From Lytechinus pictus (taxonomy: Eukaryota > Echinodermata > Echinoidea > Temnopleuroida > Toxopneustidae), in NCBI RefSeq assembly GCF_037042905.1, contig NC_087247.1, forward strand, positions 38,643,420 through 38,707,419: 64,000 nucleotides of DNA, in the 5' to 3' direction. Under the pieces are notes generated by a model. It ran no database searches, had not been told where the DNA came from, and saw only the letters and a list, made by a program, of their open reading frames with translations. The translations under genes and the position numbers were made by a program. Positions within the stretch are counted from its first letter, which is position 1. Each line of letters begins with the position of its first letter. Shown here piece after piece: positions 22,501-35,420 of this stretch.

Positions 22501-25500
22501 GTGGCAGATTTAAACATAGTTCTGCCATTTTTACCCTGTACCTTGATGAGCACGTATAAGTCCACATTGCATATGTGCACAATCATGTGACTAGAACAAT
22601 TTCAGAATGTACATGGTGCATACTTTAAAACCCGAGAGGGTATTTAAGCCTCCGTGAATTTGGTCTACTTGTCCCTTTTCTGTTAGTCCATGAATGGTTC
22701 TATCAATTGTGACATCATATTGAACGGAATGAGCTATTCTATCTACAGTGTGAATGTGGTGCAAAATATGTGATGCAAAATGTAAATATTTCTTTTTATC
22801 TTTTAATGTAGGTGTTTTTTAAATGTGTATTAAATATCTGACTCACATTGGACATCATGGTAGATATACATGTATGTATGATACCAGAAAGATGTTTAAT
22901 AGGAATTTGTAAGACAGCTGTATTTGTAAGGAGTATAATTGTTGAAAATATATGTATTATTCATAGTGATTTAGTGCCAAAATTCTTTTATTCTGTACAA
23001 AAGAAGAAATAAGTTTTACACACCATCTACTTATTGCTAATTGGATTCGTACTTGAAAGCCGCTATGTGAGCACTTACAAGCACTTTACATGTCAAGGCA
23101 ATGTATTAGAGCAACAGAGTTCACTAGTCAATATGTTAGGGAGTTAATCATCATTTCCGAACTTTGAGTTAAGCATGTTTTTAATGTTTGCTGGCAAGAT
23201 AAAGCCCTTTAAATATGACTTTAAATATAATGTGGCTGAGTAATTTCTGCCAAGCAATTCAAATGTTGTTACATTACTTTTAGTATACACAAAAGGTAGT
23301 TTAATTGACTTAAGGCTTTCTTGTTACTGATGGTTGGCACCAAAATCTCATAATAGCCAAAGGTTAATTACTCCCTTAAGTTTGTCAATCCTAATAGGCT
23401 TGGCTGAAAATCATTTAGCGCAATTATTAGTTTCAAATTAAAGTATATACAGTGCATATCAATTATAAAAGCTGACGATTTGAAAAAGTTCTGGTAATTG
23501 ATTCAAATTTCAACACGAGATATTTTTTAAACATTTATTCTTGGGCTTTTGTCTCTTTAAGGCAGTGTCATCATCAACTAAATATTATGCTTGAGTGAGC
23601 TCTGCCCACTTTTGTACGGAATTGGTTTGCACATAAATGTTGAACTTCACACTCTATCATGGAAGCTGGTGGAATGAACTCGCCTTACATTTCTCACTAT
23701 TTCTTTGCATGTTTTTATAGCCCATGAAAATGAAAGAGACATTGCTACTAGTGTGAATAACCTCTAAGTCATTTGTGCCAGCTGAATCATAAAATGAAAC
23801 ACCTTTCAGACATCTCTAGCATTTTTCTTCAGTATGTCTTTGTACTAATGGAGTCTAATTCATTTCTTACATGTTTCTCTGGTTCCATGACATTTGCTCA
23901 GGCGACAATTGCTCAGATGGAAAATCTGCATGTTAAGCCAAACATAAATCCTAACCTCAAAAACTAAATAAACCCTAATCATTTTCATTATTCTGAAAAA
24001 TCTGAACCAAAAGCTCTATTACAATCCAAAATCTAACCCTATGCCATCTGAGATGTAAAGACCGGAGCAAATGTTGTGTCACCTGTTTCTCCACAATTTT
24101 CAGTACATGATTTCAAGGAATAACCCCCCAAAAATCCCAAAACAAAATAAGTCTATTTCATGTGGTTCACAGAAACATTACATGTAAAGCAGATTATCAC
24201 AATGATCTAGATGTGATAGGTTGCAATGCGGCTTGACAGAATGTGCTGGGCAAGGAGAAAGTTCAAAAGCATAAAGACCTTCAAATCAAAAGTGCTTCCC
24301 GGAAGCAGTGCTTGTGCTCTTTGTGATTTTTGTCCACTTACATCCACACTACTCTTTCCATTTTTTGTGCAAGTTTTTTTCAAGATCTTTTTAAAGGTAA
24401 GTGGTGCCAGTCAAGCGGAAACTTTTGTTGACAGTCATATTGTCATTCGCTCAAAGAGACTTGTACTAATATAAAAGTGGAAAAAGATTCAGGATATTAC
24501 AAATAAATGTAGTTCATTTATTAGGATTATTTTTTTCAAAGTGTAAACTTTTTTTGGTATGCACTGAACATTGTTTAATTATGTGTTGGTATGCTACCTG
24601 ACTGAATTGATTTGAATTCTGTCATTAGTGTTTTAATGCAAATAATTTGTTTCTGTTATGATTGAAAAATATTTCCACTTTGTAACAAAAGAAAGATAAA
24701 CTATATTTAGGACTATAAACAGTGCGTCACAGAAATGGGAACCTGTTTTAAGAGGTAATTTTCACGATTATTAATGGTGTTATGATTCCAAATTTGACAC
24801 TAATATTAAGAATGAAATCTCGTTTGTAACAAAATACTTTGTATTTTTTCATGCATGGTAGATATCAAACAATGAAGACTGAGGCATGTTAGAAATGATT
24901 TGCATTAAAATAAATGCTAATGAGGCACATCTTTCTTATGCCAAGCTCTTGTATCCTTTAAAAAATTGACCCATTTTTTTTTACAAGATTTGGTTTTGAA
25001 ATTGAAATTTAGAATACTTTTTGCTTATCTATGAGTGAATTGTTAACTTGTTCATATCATAATAAGTTACCAAAATGGAGAGGAAAATCTGAATTTCATG
25101 ATGCTGTAAATGAAATACCGTAAATCATGTGCCACTTCAGAAAAACATTTCAACTAACTATGACCCAATCTCCTTTATTCTGTGACTCATTATATAGTGT
25201 ACGTATAAACAATTCTTGTTGAAAATTTAATTTTTTGTAGTTTTGGGCAGGTCAAAGCAAATATTGTTCCAATGTGTAATATTCTAAAGTTTGTGTTTGT
25301 GAAATCATAATAGAATGATACATTCTACGTTCGTGAATAATGTGACATCAATTGAGATTGTGTATTAAAATTGCTGCTATTTATGTCTCGATTTTCATTT
25401 CAAGCATTTGGTATATGTATTGACTGTTACTTATAAAGTACATGGCATATATTTCTGTGCAATGTCCATTTTATGATGTAAGATTTCTATCTATATATGC

Positions 25501-26570
25501 ATATGTTACCTGTAATGTCTTCACTTGTTTTATGAATCATTGGTATATCCCTAAAATCACAAACATTATCTTTGCTTTAAATTGAATATTAATGAAAATT
25601 TTGTTTTGTTTACTTATGATTCTCATAGAGAATAAAATACTTGTAAGAGAGAAGTCGCTTTGCATTCTTAGATTTTTGCATTGTGTGTAGTGAATGTACT
25701 CTTAATTGGATTCTGGGAACAATTATAATTTATACACTTTGAAACTGTTCTCTCTGTATTAAAAAAAATATCAAGGAGTAATAAACCTTGACATTAATTG
25801 AATTGAATTGAAATATGGGTTCCAGTGCACCATTGAGAACATTCTAAACAACTCTGTTGCATTGCCTGAAATGTCTAGTTAATGAATTTTTATTTAAGCA
25901 TTGCCAAATCTTGTCCTGTGTTGTTAAAAATTAGATTTTGGGTGGCCGTCTTAGAATTTTTGAAAAATAACTATTTCCCCCAGACAATGAGGAACATTAA
26001 ATATTAATAAGCTTTTCACTCTGATTTTGATATTAATACACTACCTGACATATCTCAAGCACATTTTGTAAACCTGAACAAGAAACATCTCATGAGAGAA
26101 ATATGGGAGCCGAACGCGAAGCACGGGCTTAAACCTTTTGGTATACTGACTTGAAAAAATTTCATTTTTTTCTAAAAAGTAGAAAATCCATCTTGGTTGC
26201 CTTGGTGTGGATACTAGAAGTGCGTGACTTCATTTGTCTATATTCATTTGACATTAATTTGTAAAATTAATGCAAATGTCTATATTTAAGTAAAATAAAG
26301 GGAAATGCTTTACGCATTATAAACTAGGTGTGCACTTGTTAAAAAAATGCAATGTCTAGTATATAATTCAATTCTAACATGCTAATTTGCAAGTGTGCAA
26401 TTTGTTGTCGTAGCTCATCTACTAAAAATGGGAAAATCCAACTTTGGATGCCAAATGGTATTTTATGCCATCTTTCAACACTGGTTATAATGTCATGTCA
26501 CCCTTTCCAACCTTCAGCTCCAATGATATGAAAATAGGATTGACTTTTGATTTAGTCCGCAATATAATTT
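22501..26570. other. AT-rich noncoding stretch
   Basis: No exon, RNA gene or complete transposon recognised. Two minor items: a weak ~187-bp inverted-repeat element at about 23899-24085 (CAGGCGACAATTGCTCAGAT against an inverted CATCTGAG...GTGTCACCTG, with CCCTAA-like words inside), and an AATTGAATTGAATTG LINE-tail-like motif at about 25797. Confidence 0.4.
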
Positions 26571-27520
26571 ATTCAATTCAATTCTGGTTTTATTGTGAGA
26601 AATGAATACATGACAAAAAGTCAGAAGACTATTATTTTTATTAAGTAAAAACACATACATCTATATCATTATGACTTTAAACACAATGAATAAAAATGAC
26701 AGTGTTAGACTATTAATCAAGATACATTATAAGACTATATTATTGATTTTTTGATTGATTGATTTATCTAATTTCAACACGGTAAAATAGCCCTCGATCA
26801 GCCAATTGCTGGTTTTCAATGTACAAAACAAAACAAAGAATAATAAATCATAAGAAAAGAAACCAGGTAAAACATTAACTTATATAAAAAACCAAAAGAA
26901 GGGGGTTGATGAAACAAAACCAGAAAAAAACCCAGAAAAAAAACTATAATTAGGTAAAAAAAAGATGAAAATATTTCAGGACTTGTTAAACTTCTGATTC
27001 AAATAAATTAATATTTTGTAATGAGCGAATATGTTCTGCCAATGACTTGAACTCTAGTATGAAAAGACAAAGGCTGCTATTTTGTGCAGGCTGTTTTCAT
27101 TAAAGCTTATGTTTTTTTCTGCTTTTTTAATTTTTTTTATTTTAGGAGCCATGTGGGAGGTAAATTGCTTATTAAATGTAGGCCTGGTACCACTGGCCGA
27201 CGGATAGAAAACTTATAATTAAAGGACACAGCGGACGAGCAAAATTTCGCGGGTGGCTTCATCCGTTTTCATCCGCTCCAGAAATGGACAAAATTGGCGG
27301 AAGACTTGCGAAAACATAACGGAAAAGAACGGACGTATCATACATGTAGGTAGTATGTAGCGCAGATATATATATATATATATATATAAACTCCTCAAAA
27401 AAAGTTTGGAAATCTGACTTTGATCGATATTCCCTCTTCGGTTTTAGTAAATATCAATGTGTAATTACTATCAATGAATAGATCATTTAATTTTCTTTAA
27501 AATGATACCCTACATGATTA
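26571..27520. other. AT-rich DNA with retroposon-tail-like segments
   Basis: The start (AATTCAATTCTGGTTTTATTG at 26575) and the block at 26750-26830 resemble LINE or SINE 3' ends read on the minus strand, but no coding remnant confirms this. A TA run lies at 27365-27388. No gene. Confidence 0.3.
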
Positions 27521-27521
27521 C

Positions 27522-27785
27522 AGGCGCGTAGCCAGGGGGGTGGTGGGGGCGGTCGCCCCCCAAAGCGTCCCCAAAAAGAAAAAAAAAGAAGGGAAAAAAG
27601 AGAGGAGAAAAGGAAAAGGGAAGGGAAGAAAGGGAAGAAAGGTAGCTTTGTGGTTTTTTTCTTTTTATTCTTTTTTTTTCTCAAAAGAGAAACTCCTTCA
27701 CTCTTGCTCTAAATTTATATATGAATTTTGCTTCCGCGCTGCGCGTGGTTAAATGATAATATTTTTCTGATTTATGTATGTATAT
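27522..27785. mobile_element. Truncated G-run hAT-like element end
   Basis: CAGGCGCGTAGCCAGGGGGG at 27522 has the CAGNN-GCG start plus G run seen in the other hAT MITEs here. A purine-rich segment and the GCGCTGCGCG motif follow. No right end was found; the Penelope-like coding sequence begins soon after. Confidence 0.45.
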
Positions 27786-30169
27786 ATATATATGTGTGTC
27801 AAGCATCTCTCCGAGAAGGCCCACAAATTTCTCTCCCCTACTAATGCTAAACCTGCCTGCTTCTATCTCCTCCCCAAGATCCACAAACCTGGCAACCCCG
27901 GTCGACCCATCCTCTCAGGAAATGCCCAACAGAGAACATCTCCCTCTTTGTTGATTAACACATTAAATCCCATGTCTCACGTGCACCCTCTTACATCCAC
28001 GACACTCCAGACTTTCTCAGGAAACTAAATGACATCAAGGACCAGATACCCGAGACTGCGATCATCGGCACTTTCGATGTTTCTTCACTGTACACCAACA
28101 TTCCCCATGATGAAGGTATCCAAGCATCATGTGAAGCCTTGGCCGCCAGTGGCCATTCCAGTCCCCCCATATCCGATATCAAATCTCTGATGTCTCATGT
28201 ACTAACGAAAAACAACTTCACATTCATGGGCAAGCACCACCTACAGAAATTCGGTACAGCAATGGGCACCCGGATGGCTCCTTCATTCGCCTGTCTCTTC
28301 ATGACCAAGCTGGAACGGCAAATGTTAGATTCAGCCCCCTGTCGCCCATGGATTTGGTGGCGTTACATAGACGACATTTTCTTCATCTGGACCAGGGAGG
28401 AAGATAGCCTCCATACATTCATTGACCACAGTGGCGTAACAGGCGGGGGGCAGGGGGGCAAGCTGTCCCCCCCCCCTGGCGGAGCTCACCGGGAAAAAAA
28501 AAAAAACGGGGAAAATAAAAACAAAAGGGGGGAAAGGGAAAGGGAAAGGAAAGAAAAAAAAAGGGAAAGGGGAAAGGGAAAGGAAAAGGGAAAAGAAAAC
28601 TAAGAAAAAAAAAACATTTAAAAAAGGGAAAACGGAAAGATAACGGAAAAAGGAAGGAAAAAACAACAAGTGAGAAAGAACAGTTCGCCCCGATATACAA
28701 ATACATTAGCATGATTAGTAAGACAGGGAAATGAATTAAAGATGACAAAAAGGCAAACAAAAGCGGGAAATAAAGGCAGAATGGAATTAGCCAAAATCTA
28801 AATTGGAAAATAAAGAATAGGGACAAGATAACGTACACTACCGGGCTGCCGAGGATTGAGATAACGAGCGGGAAGAAAAATTGATGGTATATAGCATAAT
28901 GTCGTATGAAAGTCTATCATAAACTTGCTAAATCTCCAAATAAGAGTCAAGTCCCCGTGCAGTGGGGGCTCTTCATCTGTAATATTTAATGGGTTAGATA
29001 ACGGGCCCCTATATGGACCCCATATGGACCCTTCCTGCATTAAGCTTTACGTTGAAGCACTGGCGTACCGGGGGTGGTTCCACAGCCAAGGGGAAATAAA
29101 AGAAAATAAAGGAGGCAGCGAAATGAGATGAATGAAAAAAAATATATGACATGATATTTGCTATAATGATGTACAAATCTATCACATAATGAGAATTTCA
29201 TTTTAACAGGCCTTTTTTTTCTGGCTCGCTTCACTCGCTGGCGACTTTTTACAAATTTTCCCACATTTGATATGGTGTGCCCCTCACAATATTTGGATGA
29301 TTACGATACACAACTGCATTGAATTTATGTGTTGTGTTAAAGCTATATAAATATACACGCAATTTGATTAAAATAAGTGGCCATCTGTAAGGTTTAAAAT
29401 GGCGTTGATATCAAGAGGTTCCGGGGCTCTGCCCTGGACCCCACCCATAAAGCACTGTTATATATGGATGAGTTTGGACAATGGCCCCCAAAAGTTCTAC
29501 AACCAAACAAACAAAAAATGAGGAAAGAAAGGAAAGTGTATTATATTTTTCTGAATATCACGTTGAAATCTATCTTCATGTTAGATTCTCATGAAAAGGT
29601 TATTTTTTTATCTCGCTCGCTTGGGACCTATATTAAGCTACTTCTTGCCAGAAGCGCCATACTCGGCCTCCTCGAGCATATAGAGCTTCGCCCTGATGCT
29701 CACAATCCTAACAAAAATCCTGTTCACCGTGGCGTACAAAAAAGAGAGAAAAAAGGAAAGAGAGGAGGGTGAATATGATATCATCTTTTTAACATTATGT
29801 CAAAATCTATCACAAAATTGGTTTTTTGCAATAAAAATGTCAAATTTTTTTTGCTCGCTCGCTTATATATATATATATATTTGCCCGATACGCCATATCG
29901 CCCCCTCAAAATTTTTGCCTTAAGACGCCATTGCCTGTTCCATGATATGACCGGGAAAATGTTGGCTCTTGCCCCCCCCCCCCTGGCCACCGACCAGTGG
30001 CGTAACAGGCGGGGGGGCAGGGGGGGCAAGCTGCCCCCCCCCCTGGCGGAGCTCACCGGGAAAATAAAAAAAAACGGGAAAAAGAATAAAAAGGGGGAGG
30101 GAAGGGAAAGGGAAAGGAAAGAAAAAAAGGGGAAAGGGAAAGGAAAAGGGAAAAGAAAACTAAGAAAAA

Positions 30170-30366
30170 GCTCAGTCGGTAGAGCGGGGGTTTCGGATAC
30201 CGGTGACCCGGGTTCGATTCCCAAGTGGTGCGCTAGTGCCCTTTGGTAAGGCATTTATCCTCATTACCAGGTCCCTCGGAGAGGACCTTAAGCCGTTGGT
30301 CCCCTGGTTGCTTGCTCACAGGCATTCGTGCTTTCTTAGCAGTCAGGTAAAACAACCCGCGGTATA
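30170..30366 (+). mobile_element. tRNA-derived SINE, uninterrupted copy
   Basis: A box GCTCAGTCGG, B box GGTTCGATTCC, body identical in layout to 4285-6040, tail GCGGTATA then A-rich. It sits in the A-rich tract of hAT copy 2, at a place where copy 1 (about 28610) reads through without it. It is the empty-site reference for the TTAA MITE. Confidence 0.85.
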
Positions 30367-31151
30367 AAAAAAAATAAAAAAGGGAAAACGGAAAGATAAC
30401 GGGAAAAGGAAGGAAAAAAGAACAAGTGAGAAAGAACAATTCGCCCCGATATACAAATACATTAGCATGATTAGTAAGACAGGGAAATAAATTAAAGATG
30501 ACAAAAAGGCAAACAAAAGCGGGAAATAAAGGCAGAATGGAATTAGCCAAAATCTAAATGGGAAAATAAAGAATAGGGACAAGATAACGTACACTACCGG
30601 GCTGCCGAGGATTGAGATAACGAGCGGGAAGAAAAATTGATGGTATATAGCATAATGTCGTATGAAAGTCTATCATAAAACTGGCTAAATCTCCCAAGGC
30701 TCTGTCCAAGAGTCAAGACCCCGTGCAGTGGGGACTCTTCATCTGTAACCTTTAATGGGTTCTATGACGGGCCCCTATATGGACCCTTCCTGCATTAAGC
30801 TTTACGTTGAAGCACTGGCGTACCGGGGGGTGGTTCCACAGCCAGAAGGAAATAAAAGAAAATAAAGAAGGCAGCGAAATGAGATGAATGAAAAAAAATA
30901 TATGACATGATATTTGCTATAATGATGTAAAAATCTATCACATAATTAGAATTTCATTTTAACAGGCCATTTTTTTTCTGGCTCGCTTCGCTCGCTGGCG
31001 ACTTTTTACAAATTTTCCCACATTTGCTATGGTGTGCCCCTCACAATATTTGGATGATTCCGATACACACTTGAATTTATGTGTTGTGTTAAAGCTATAT
31101 AAATATACACGCAATTTGATTAAAATAAGTGGCCATCTGTAAGGTTTAAAA

Positions 31152-33281
31152 GGCTTATTATAATCACTCGGGTCGCGTTCGCGTTCGAAATCACTCGGGT
31201 CGCGTTCGAAATCACTCGGGTTTTGGATTTTTGGCGATTTTGCATCATCTTAAAGGCGCAAGTGCAATTAAAATGTAATAGAAGTCGCAAGCACGCGCGA
31301 TGATTCGGAACATGTTATTAAAATTCTTTGGGGAGCTAACGTTTTCAAATCAATTTATTACTATCTTCAGAAATTAACTTTTGATAACCAAGAACAAATA
31401 TAAAAGAAGCGGGGTCCGCTATCACCACGAGGTTGAAGAGAAGTGTCTATCATCATAAAGGAGGTAAGAGAGTAGTGCAGTGATGTCCGTCAGTAATACG
31501 ACCTTTAAAAGTTCATGGCGGCGTCCGCTATCACCACGAGGTTGAAGAGAAGATATCTATCCTCGTAAACATCGTCAGAGATAATACTGCGTCTTTCTCC
31601 CTGATTAATGCGACCTCTAAATAGCTAGCACCTCAAAAAAATCTTGAAATATGTTCTGAACGATCACGCACTGTAACTAGATCTACGCCGATATTTTATA
31701 TCCGATTTTTCCTTCAAGGGGCATAATCGAAGATTGGCAGGTGATCGCGTAAAATCGGGTAAAATCGGGAGCCGATTTTAAAATCGGTTAATTAGAACAG
31801 GTACAATTACGATTTTAAAATTAATTTAAAATCGATTTCCAAAATCAATTTTAAAATCGATCTAAGATCAATTTTAGATCAGTTTTAGTATTAGTTTTTA
31901 AAAGCCCATTCACATTTTTACTGATGCTGACGAAAAGTTAGTTTGGTTGTCAGAGCATTATTTGTCCTGCGTCTAAATAACTATGTCCGATCGAAGGACC
32001 GTTTTAATTTCGGAAAGGTAGGAGAGACAGAGAGAGAGACTGATCCCCGTTCAGCTCAACGTATACGTTTGGCACGCGAGCACAAAGAAGATCAATTAAG
32101 CACATCACCTAATGCAATGTTTCGAGAATTCAGGTAGGGATTTTTTTAGGTCTCCAGTTACTTAAAACATGATATGGCCATTTTATCTATAAAATAAGAC
32201 AAATTTTATGAGAAATGGACAATAGTTAAGAGCAGAATTTTAAAACGCCTATCGGAAAGATTGTCCTCAAAGCTCATTACGTATTAGACAGCTGGCAGCC
32301 GTCTGTTTCGAGTTTTTTAACATTTTTATTTCTCCTCGTACACAGACGGCTCGCTATGGTGCAACCATCATTACGGGGTTAACAATGCAAATTCCCCCAG
32401 ACGGCGCTCATCGATTTTTGTCTTTATTTCATAAAAATATATGGAAAGAACTGTATCAAATAAATATTATTATTCCGTTTTGTCCTAAAATGCACCAAAA
32501 AAAGAGAAAATAAACTTAAAAGGGGAAAAACAGTAACTAATTGCTTCGGCTGTCGCACAACTTCACTTCCCCGTTTTATTGGAACTTAATGCATAAACAT
32601 ATGGCCATTGAGTCCCTGTACAGATCGAGCTAGAACTTCGGTCTCTGTATTGATGAGTGGAGCTAATGGAGTTCAGCGGAACAACGAACATTACAGACTG
32701 GAGGCCGGAGCTTTTGGTCTAATTACGTATATATATGCATTAAACCACGGATGGCTGGCTATATGCATACCGCTGAATAAAATACTTTCGGACGAGCTGC
32801 AGACTGACTGGCACTGTAACGTGGGATCTAACTCGGCTGGACTCACGTTACCTTGCTCCATGCTACCGATGCACGCCGTGTCCGACCGTGGCCGGGTCCC
32901 GCCTTGGGGCCATTGCATGCAGGCATACATGTCCGTACATGGGAATGACGATGTAATATCGATGTGGCAGATATGGCAAGTTCCGACTCGGAGTCCTCGT
33001 ATAAAAACAGTAGAAGTCTGGATGTATTCTAGGATAGTTGAGCCACATGGCTTATTATGCTTGTTTGTTATGTTAAGCAGTAGGCGAGTGCCTTTTATTT
33101 AAGGCACTTGCCGGCTTAAAACGAAACTAGAATTTGAATTTCATTTTATTTTCCCAGCGTGTTTGTCCCATTAAAGACACCGTTAGAAAAAAAAATCGCA
33201 TCGAAATAAAAAAAAATCGCCAAAAATCCAAAACCCGAGTGATTTCGAACGCGAACGCGACCCGAGTGATTATAACAAGCC
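31152..33281. mobile_element. 2.1-kb TIR element with 8-bp TSD, family unknown
   Basis: Termini GGCTTATTATAATCACTCGG (left) and the near-exact inverted match at the right (GGCTTGTTATAATCACTCGG) extend about 68 bases. The TIR contains reiterated TCGAAATCACTCGGG words, with one extra repeat on the left. GTTTAAAA flanks both ends (31144-31151, 33282-33289). hAT copy 1 shows the empty site as GGTTTAAAATGG at about 29391. Inside: a ~107-bp tandem pair starting CCGCTATCACCACGAGG (31416, 31524) and an AT-rich palindromic block (about 31750-31890). Start GGCTT is not hAT-like; MuDR-, Zisupton- or P-type are options. Confidence 0.75.
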
Positions 33282-33742
33282 GTTTAAAATGGCTTTGATA
33301 TCAAGAGGTTCCGGGGCTCTGCCCTGGACCCCACCCATAAAGCATTTTTATATGGATGAGTTTGGACTATGGCCCCCAAAAGTTCTACAACCAAATGAAA
33401 CAAAAATGAGGAAAGAAAGGAAAGTGTATTATATTTTTCTGAATATCACGTAAAAATCTATCTTCATGTTAGATTCTCATGAAAAGGTGATTTTTTATCT
33501 CGCTCGCTTCGCTCTCTCGGGACCTATATTAAGCTACTTCTTGCCAGAAGCGCCATACTCGGCCCCCTCGAGCATATAGAGCTTCGCCCTGATGCTCACA
33601 ATCATAACAAAAATCCTGTTCACCGTGGCGTACAAAAAAAGAGAGAAAAAAGGAAAGATAGGAGGGTGAAATATGATATCATCTTTTTAACATTATGTCA
33701 AAATCTATCACAAAATTTGATTTTTACAATAAAAATGTCAAA

Positions 33743-33780
<38 letters not shown>

Positions 33781-34445
33781 CCGGATACGCCATATCGCCC
33801 CCTCAAAATTGTTGCCTTATGACGCCATTGCCTGTTCCATGATATGACCGGGAAATTTTTGGCTCTTGCCCCCCCTGGCCACCGACCCCTGTTACGCCGC
33901 TGCCACCGACCCCTGTTACGCCGCTGATTGACCACATCAATTCCTTCCACAGGACCATCAAATTCACTTCTGATTTCTCCCAACAGGAAACCCACTTCCT
34001 TGATGTCACAGTCCAGAAAAAGCCTAATGGTATCACCACTACCCTGTACACTTAACCCACAGATACCCACCAGTACCTCCACTCATCCAGCTGCCACCCC
34101 CGTCACTGCAAAACCGGCATCGCTTTCAGTCAAGCTCTCAGACTTCGCCGCATCTGCTCCGAGGACCCTGATTTTTCCCTCCATATGCCAGGAATTTGAA
34201 GAGACATCTCTGTGCCAGGGCATGCAGTCCGACTGGCAATTAACAAAGTTCGTTCTCTCCCCAGATCTGAAGTTCTCAAACCAAAAAGTGACAATTAAGG
34301 AGACTACCGACAGAATACCGCTTGTGACCGCCTTCCATCCCAATCTACCACCTCTCCGTAAAATCCTGTGCGATAACCACTACATTTTGCACACTTCTGA
34401 TCGTCTCCAACAGGCCGTTCCCGATACTCCTCTCCTAGCATACCG

Positions 34446-34970
34446 ATGCCCCCCCCCCCCAATCTCAGGGACCTCATTGTTCGTGCTGAAGTGCCCTCCC
34501 TCACTAACCATTCTTCTCCCATACAGCATGGCACCTTCAAATGTACCAACAACATGCGCATCATATGTGAAATACACATTCACGAGGGCGACACTTTCAC
34601 CAGCAACTCTACCAGCCTTTCTCACCAAACCAAGGGCAACATCACATGCACTACCACTAATGTTGTATATCTCATCACTTGCAGAGTTTGTAGGGTACAA
34701 TACATAGGGGAAACCAAGACCACACTCAAGAAACGATTCTATGGGCACGGATCCGCCGTCAACACAGCAAAGCTTGACACTCCAGTTGGCCGCCATTTTA
34801 ACCTTCCCAACCACTCCATCCGGGACTCCATCAATGACATGATGCTACAGGGCATCGAATCTTTAGGTACCCGTCCTGACTCAGTCCATACTAGTAGAGA
34901 GAAGTTCTGGATGAGACGACTTCGCACCACCCAACCTCCTGGCCTGAACATCCAAGAGGGGGACGACTGA
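34446..34970 (+). pseudogene. Intact C-terminal ORF of the Penelope-like element (GIY-YIG)
   Basis: 174 codons open from ATG to TGA, including a Cys/His-bearing linker (FKCTNNMRI) and the GIY-YIG nuclease core. The GIY motif is represented by VVYL and the YIG motif by QYIGET, followed by the conserved R/H helix. This is the best-preserved part of the element. Confidence 0.8.
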
Positions 34971-35371
34971 TTAGTCTTTTCTATCCACTTTCTTTATATA
35001 TATATTTTCCCTCAGCTCTTTTAGATTAGTTATATTATAGTTTCTTCCTCTACATTCCTCCCATATCTCATACAAGCTCAGCTCCAATTTTTGCTTTCCA
35101 CATTCAGGCGATATAATATGTATACATATATTTTTTTCTCCACTCACCTCTACATTTACTACATATTTATTTAGTTGAGTTACGTGTATACTATAATTTC
35201 TTCATATACATTCCCCCTCTCTCATACAACCTCAGCTTCTATATTTACTCTACCCTTTTAGGCAATATGCTTCTCCCTTTTCATATATACATTTCTTATT
35301 TCTATTATATAGTATTTTGGGTTTTTTCCCTCACCCCTAGCGGATTTACAATACTAGTTACACTATATATT

Positions 35372-35420
<49 letters not shown>

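Larger units (their letters stand above)
28429..33926. mobile_element. 5.5-kb hAT tandem array inserted in the Penelope-like element
   Basis: Begins CAGTGGCGTAACAGG and ends CCTGTTACGCCGCTG, flanked by the exact 8-bp duplication ATTGACCA (28421-28428, 33927-33934). It is a head-to-tail pair: copy 1 runs 28429-29995 and lacks the last ~16 bases of the right end; copy 2 starts with a full left end at 29996 and runs to 33926. The final 24 bases (CCACCGACCCCTGTTACGCC...) are duplicated. The copies share G runs, GGGAAAGG purine tracts, CTCGCTTCGCTCG motifs and a TA run. No transposase is encoded. Confidence 0.88.
27790..34970 (+). pseudogene. Penelope-like retroelement (RT plus GIY-YIG), interrupted and mutated
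   Basis: Two coding blocks on the same strand are separated by an inserted hAT array (28429-33926, with duplicated target ATTGACCA). The left block has FYLLPKIHKPGNPGRPI, FDVSSLYTNIPHDEG, GTAMGTRMAPS and the catalytic YIDDIFFIW (28364-28390), all typical of Penelope-like RTs. The right block resumes in the same domain (FLDVTVQKKPNG), then shows PTDTHQYLH and, at 34659-34970, a GIY-YIG endonuclease (VVYLITC...VQYIGET, KKRFYGH). Defects: a frameshift near 28000, a TAA at 34053 where Lys is usual, and further frameshifts up to 34446. The 5' RT region is missing. It is a dead copy. Confidence 0.88.

Noticed and set aside
23899..24085. Interstitial telomere repeat (CCCTAA-like words)
   Set aside because: The words are scattered and imperfect and lie inside a weak inverted-repeat element; not a telomeric tract.
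27487..28838. Long ORFs rich in Lys/Arg/Glu or Phe/Leu/Pro around purine tracts (also 29781-30594, 61506-61903)
   Set aside because: Produced by GGGAAAGG-type simple sequence inside hAT MITEs; low-complexity translations without domains.
32608..33102. 164-codon ORF inside the 2.1-kb TIR element as a gene
   Set aside because: No recognisable domain, ordinary chance length for this composition, and within a non-autonomous-looking element.
33738..34814. Minus-strand ORFs over the right half of the Penelope-like element
   Set aside because: Antisense shadows of the plus-strand RT/GIY-YIG coding sequence.
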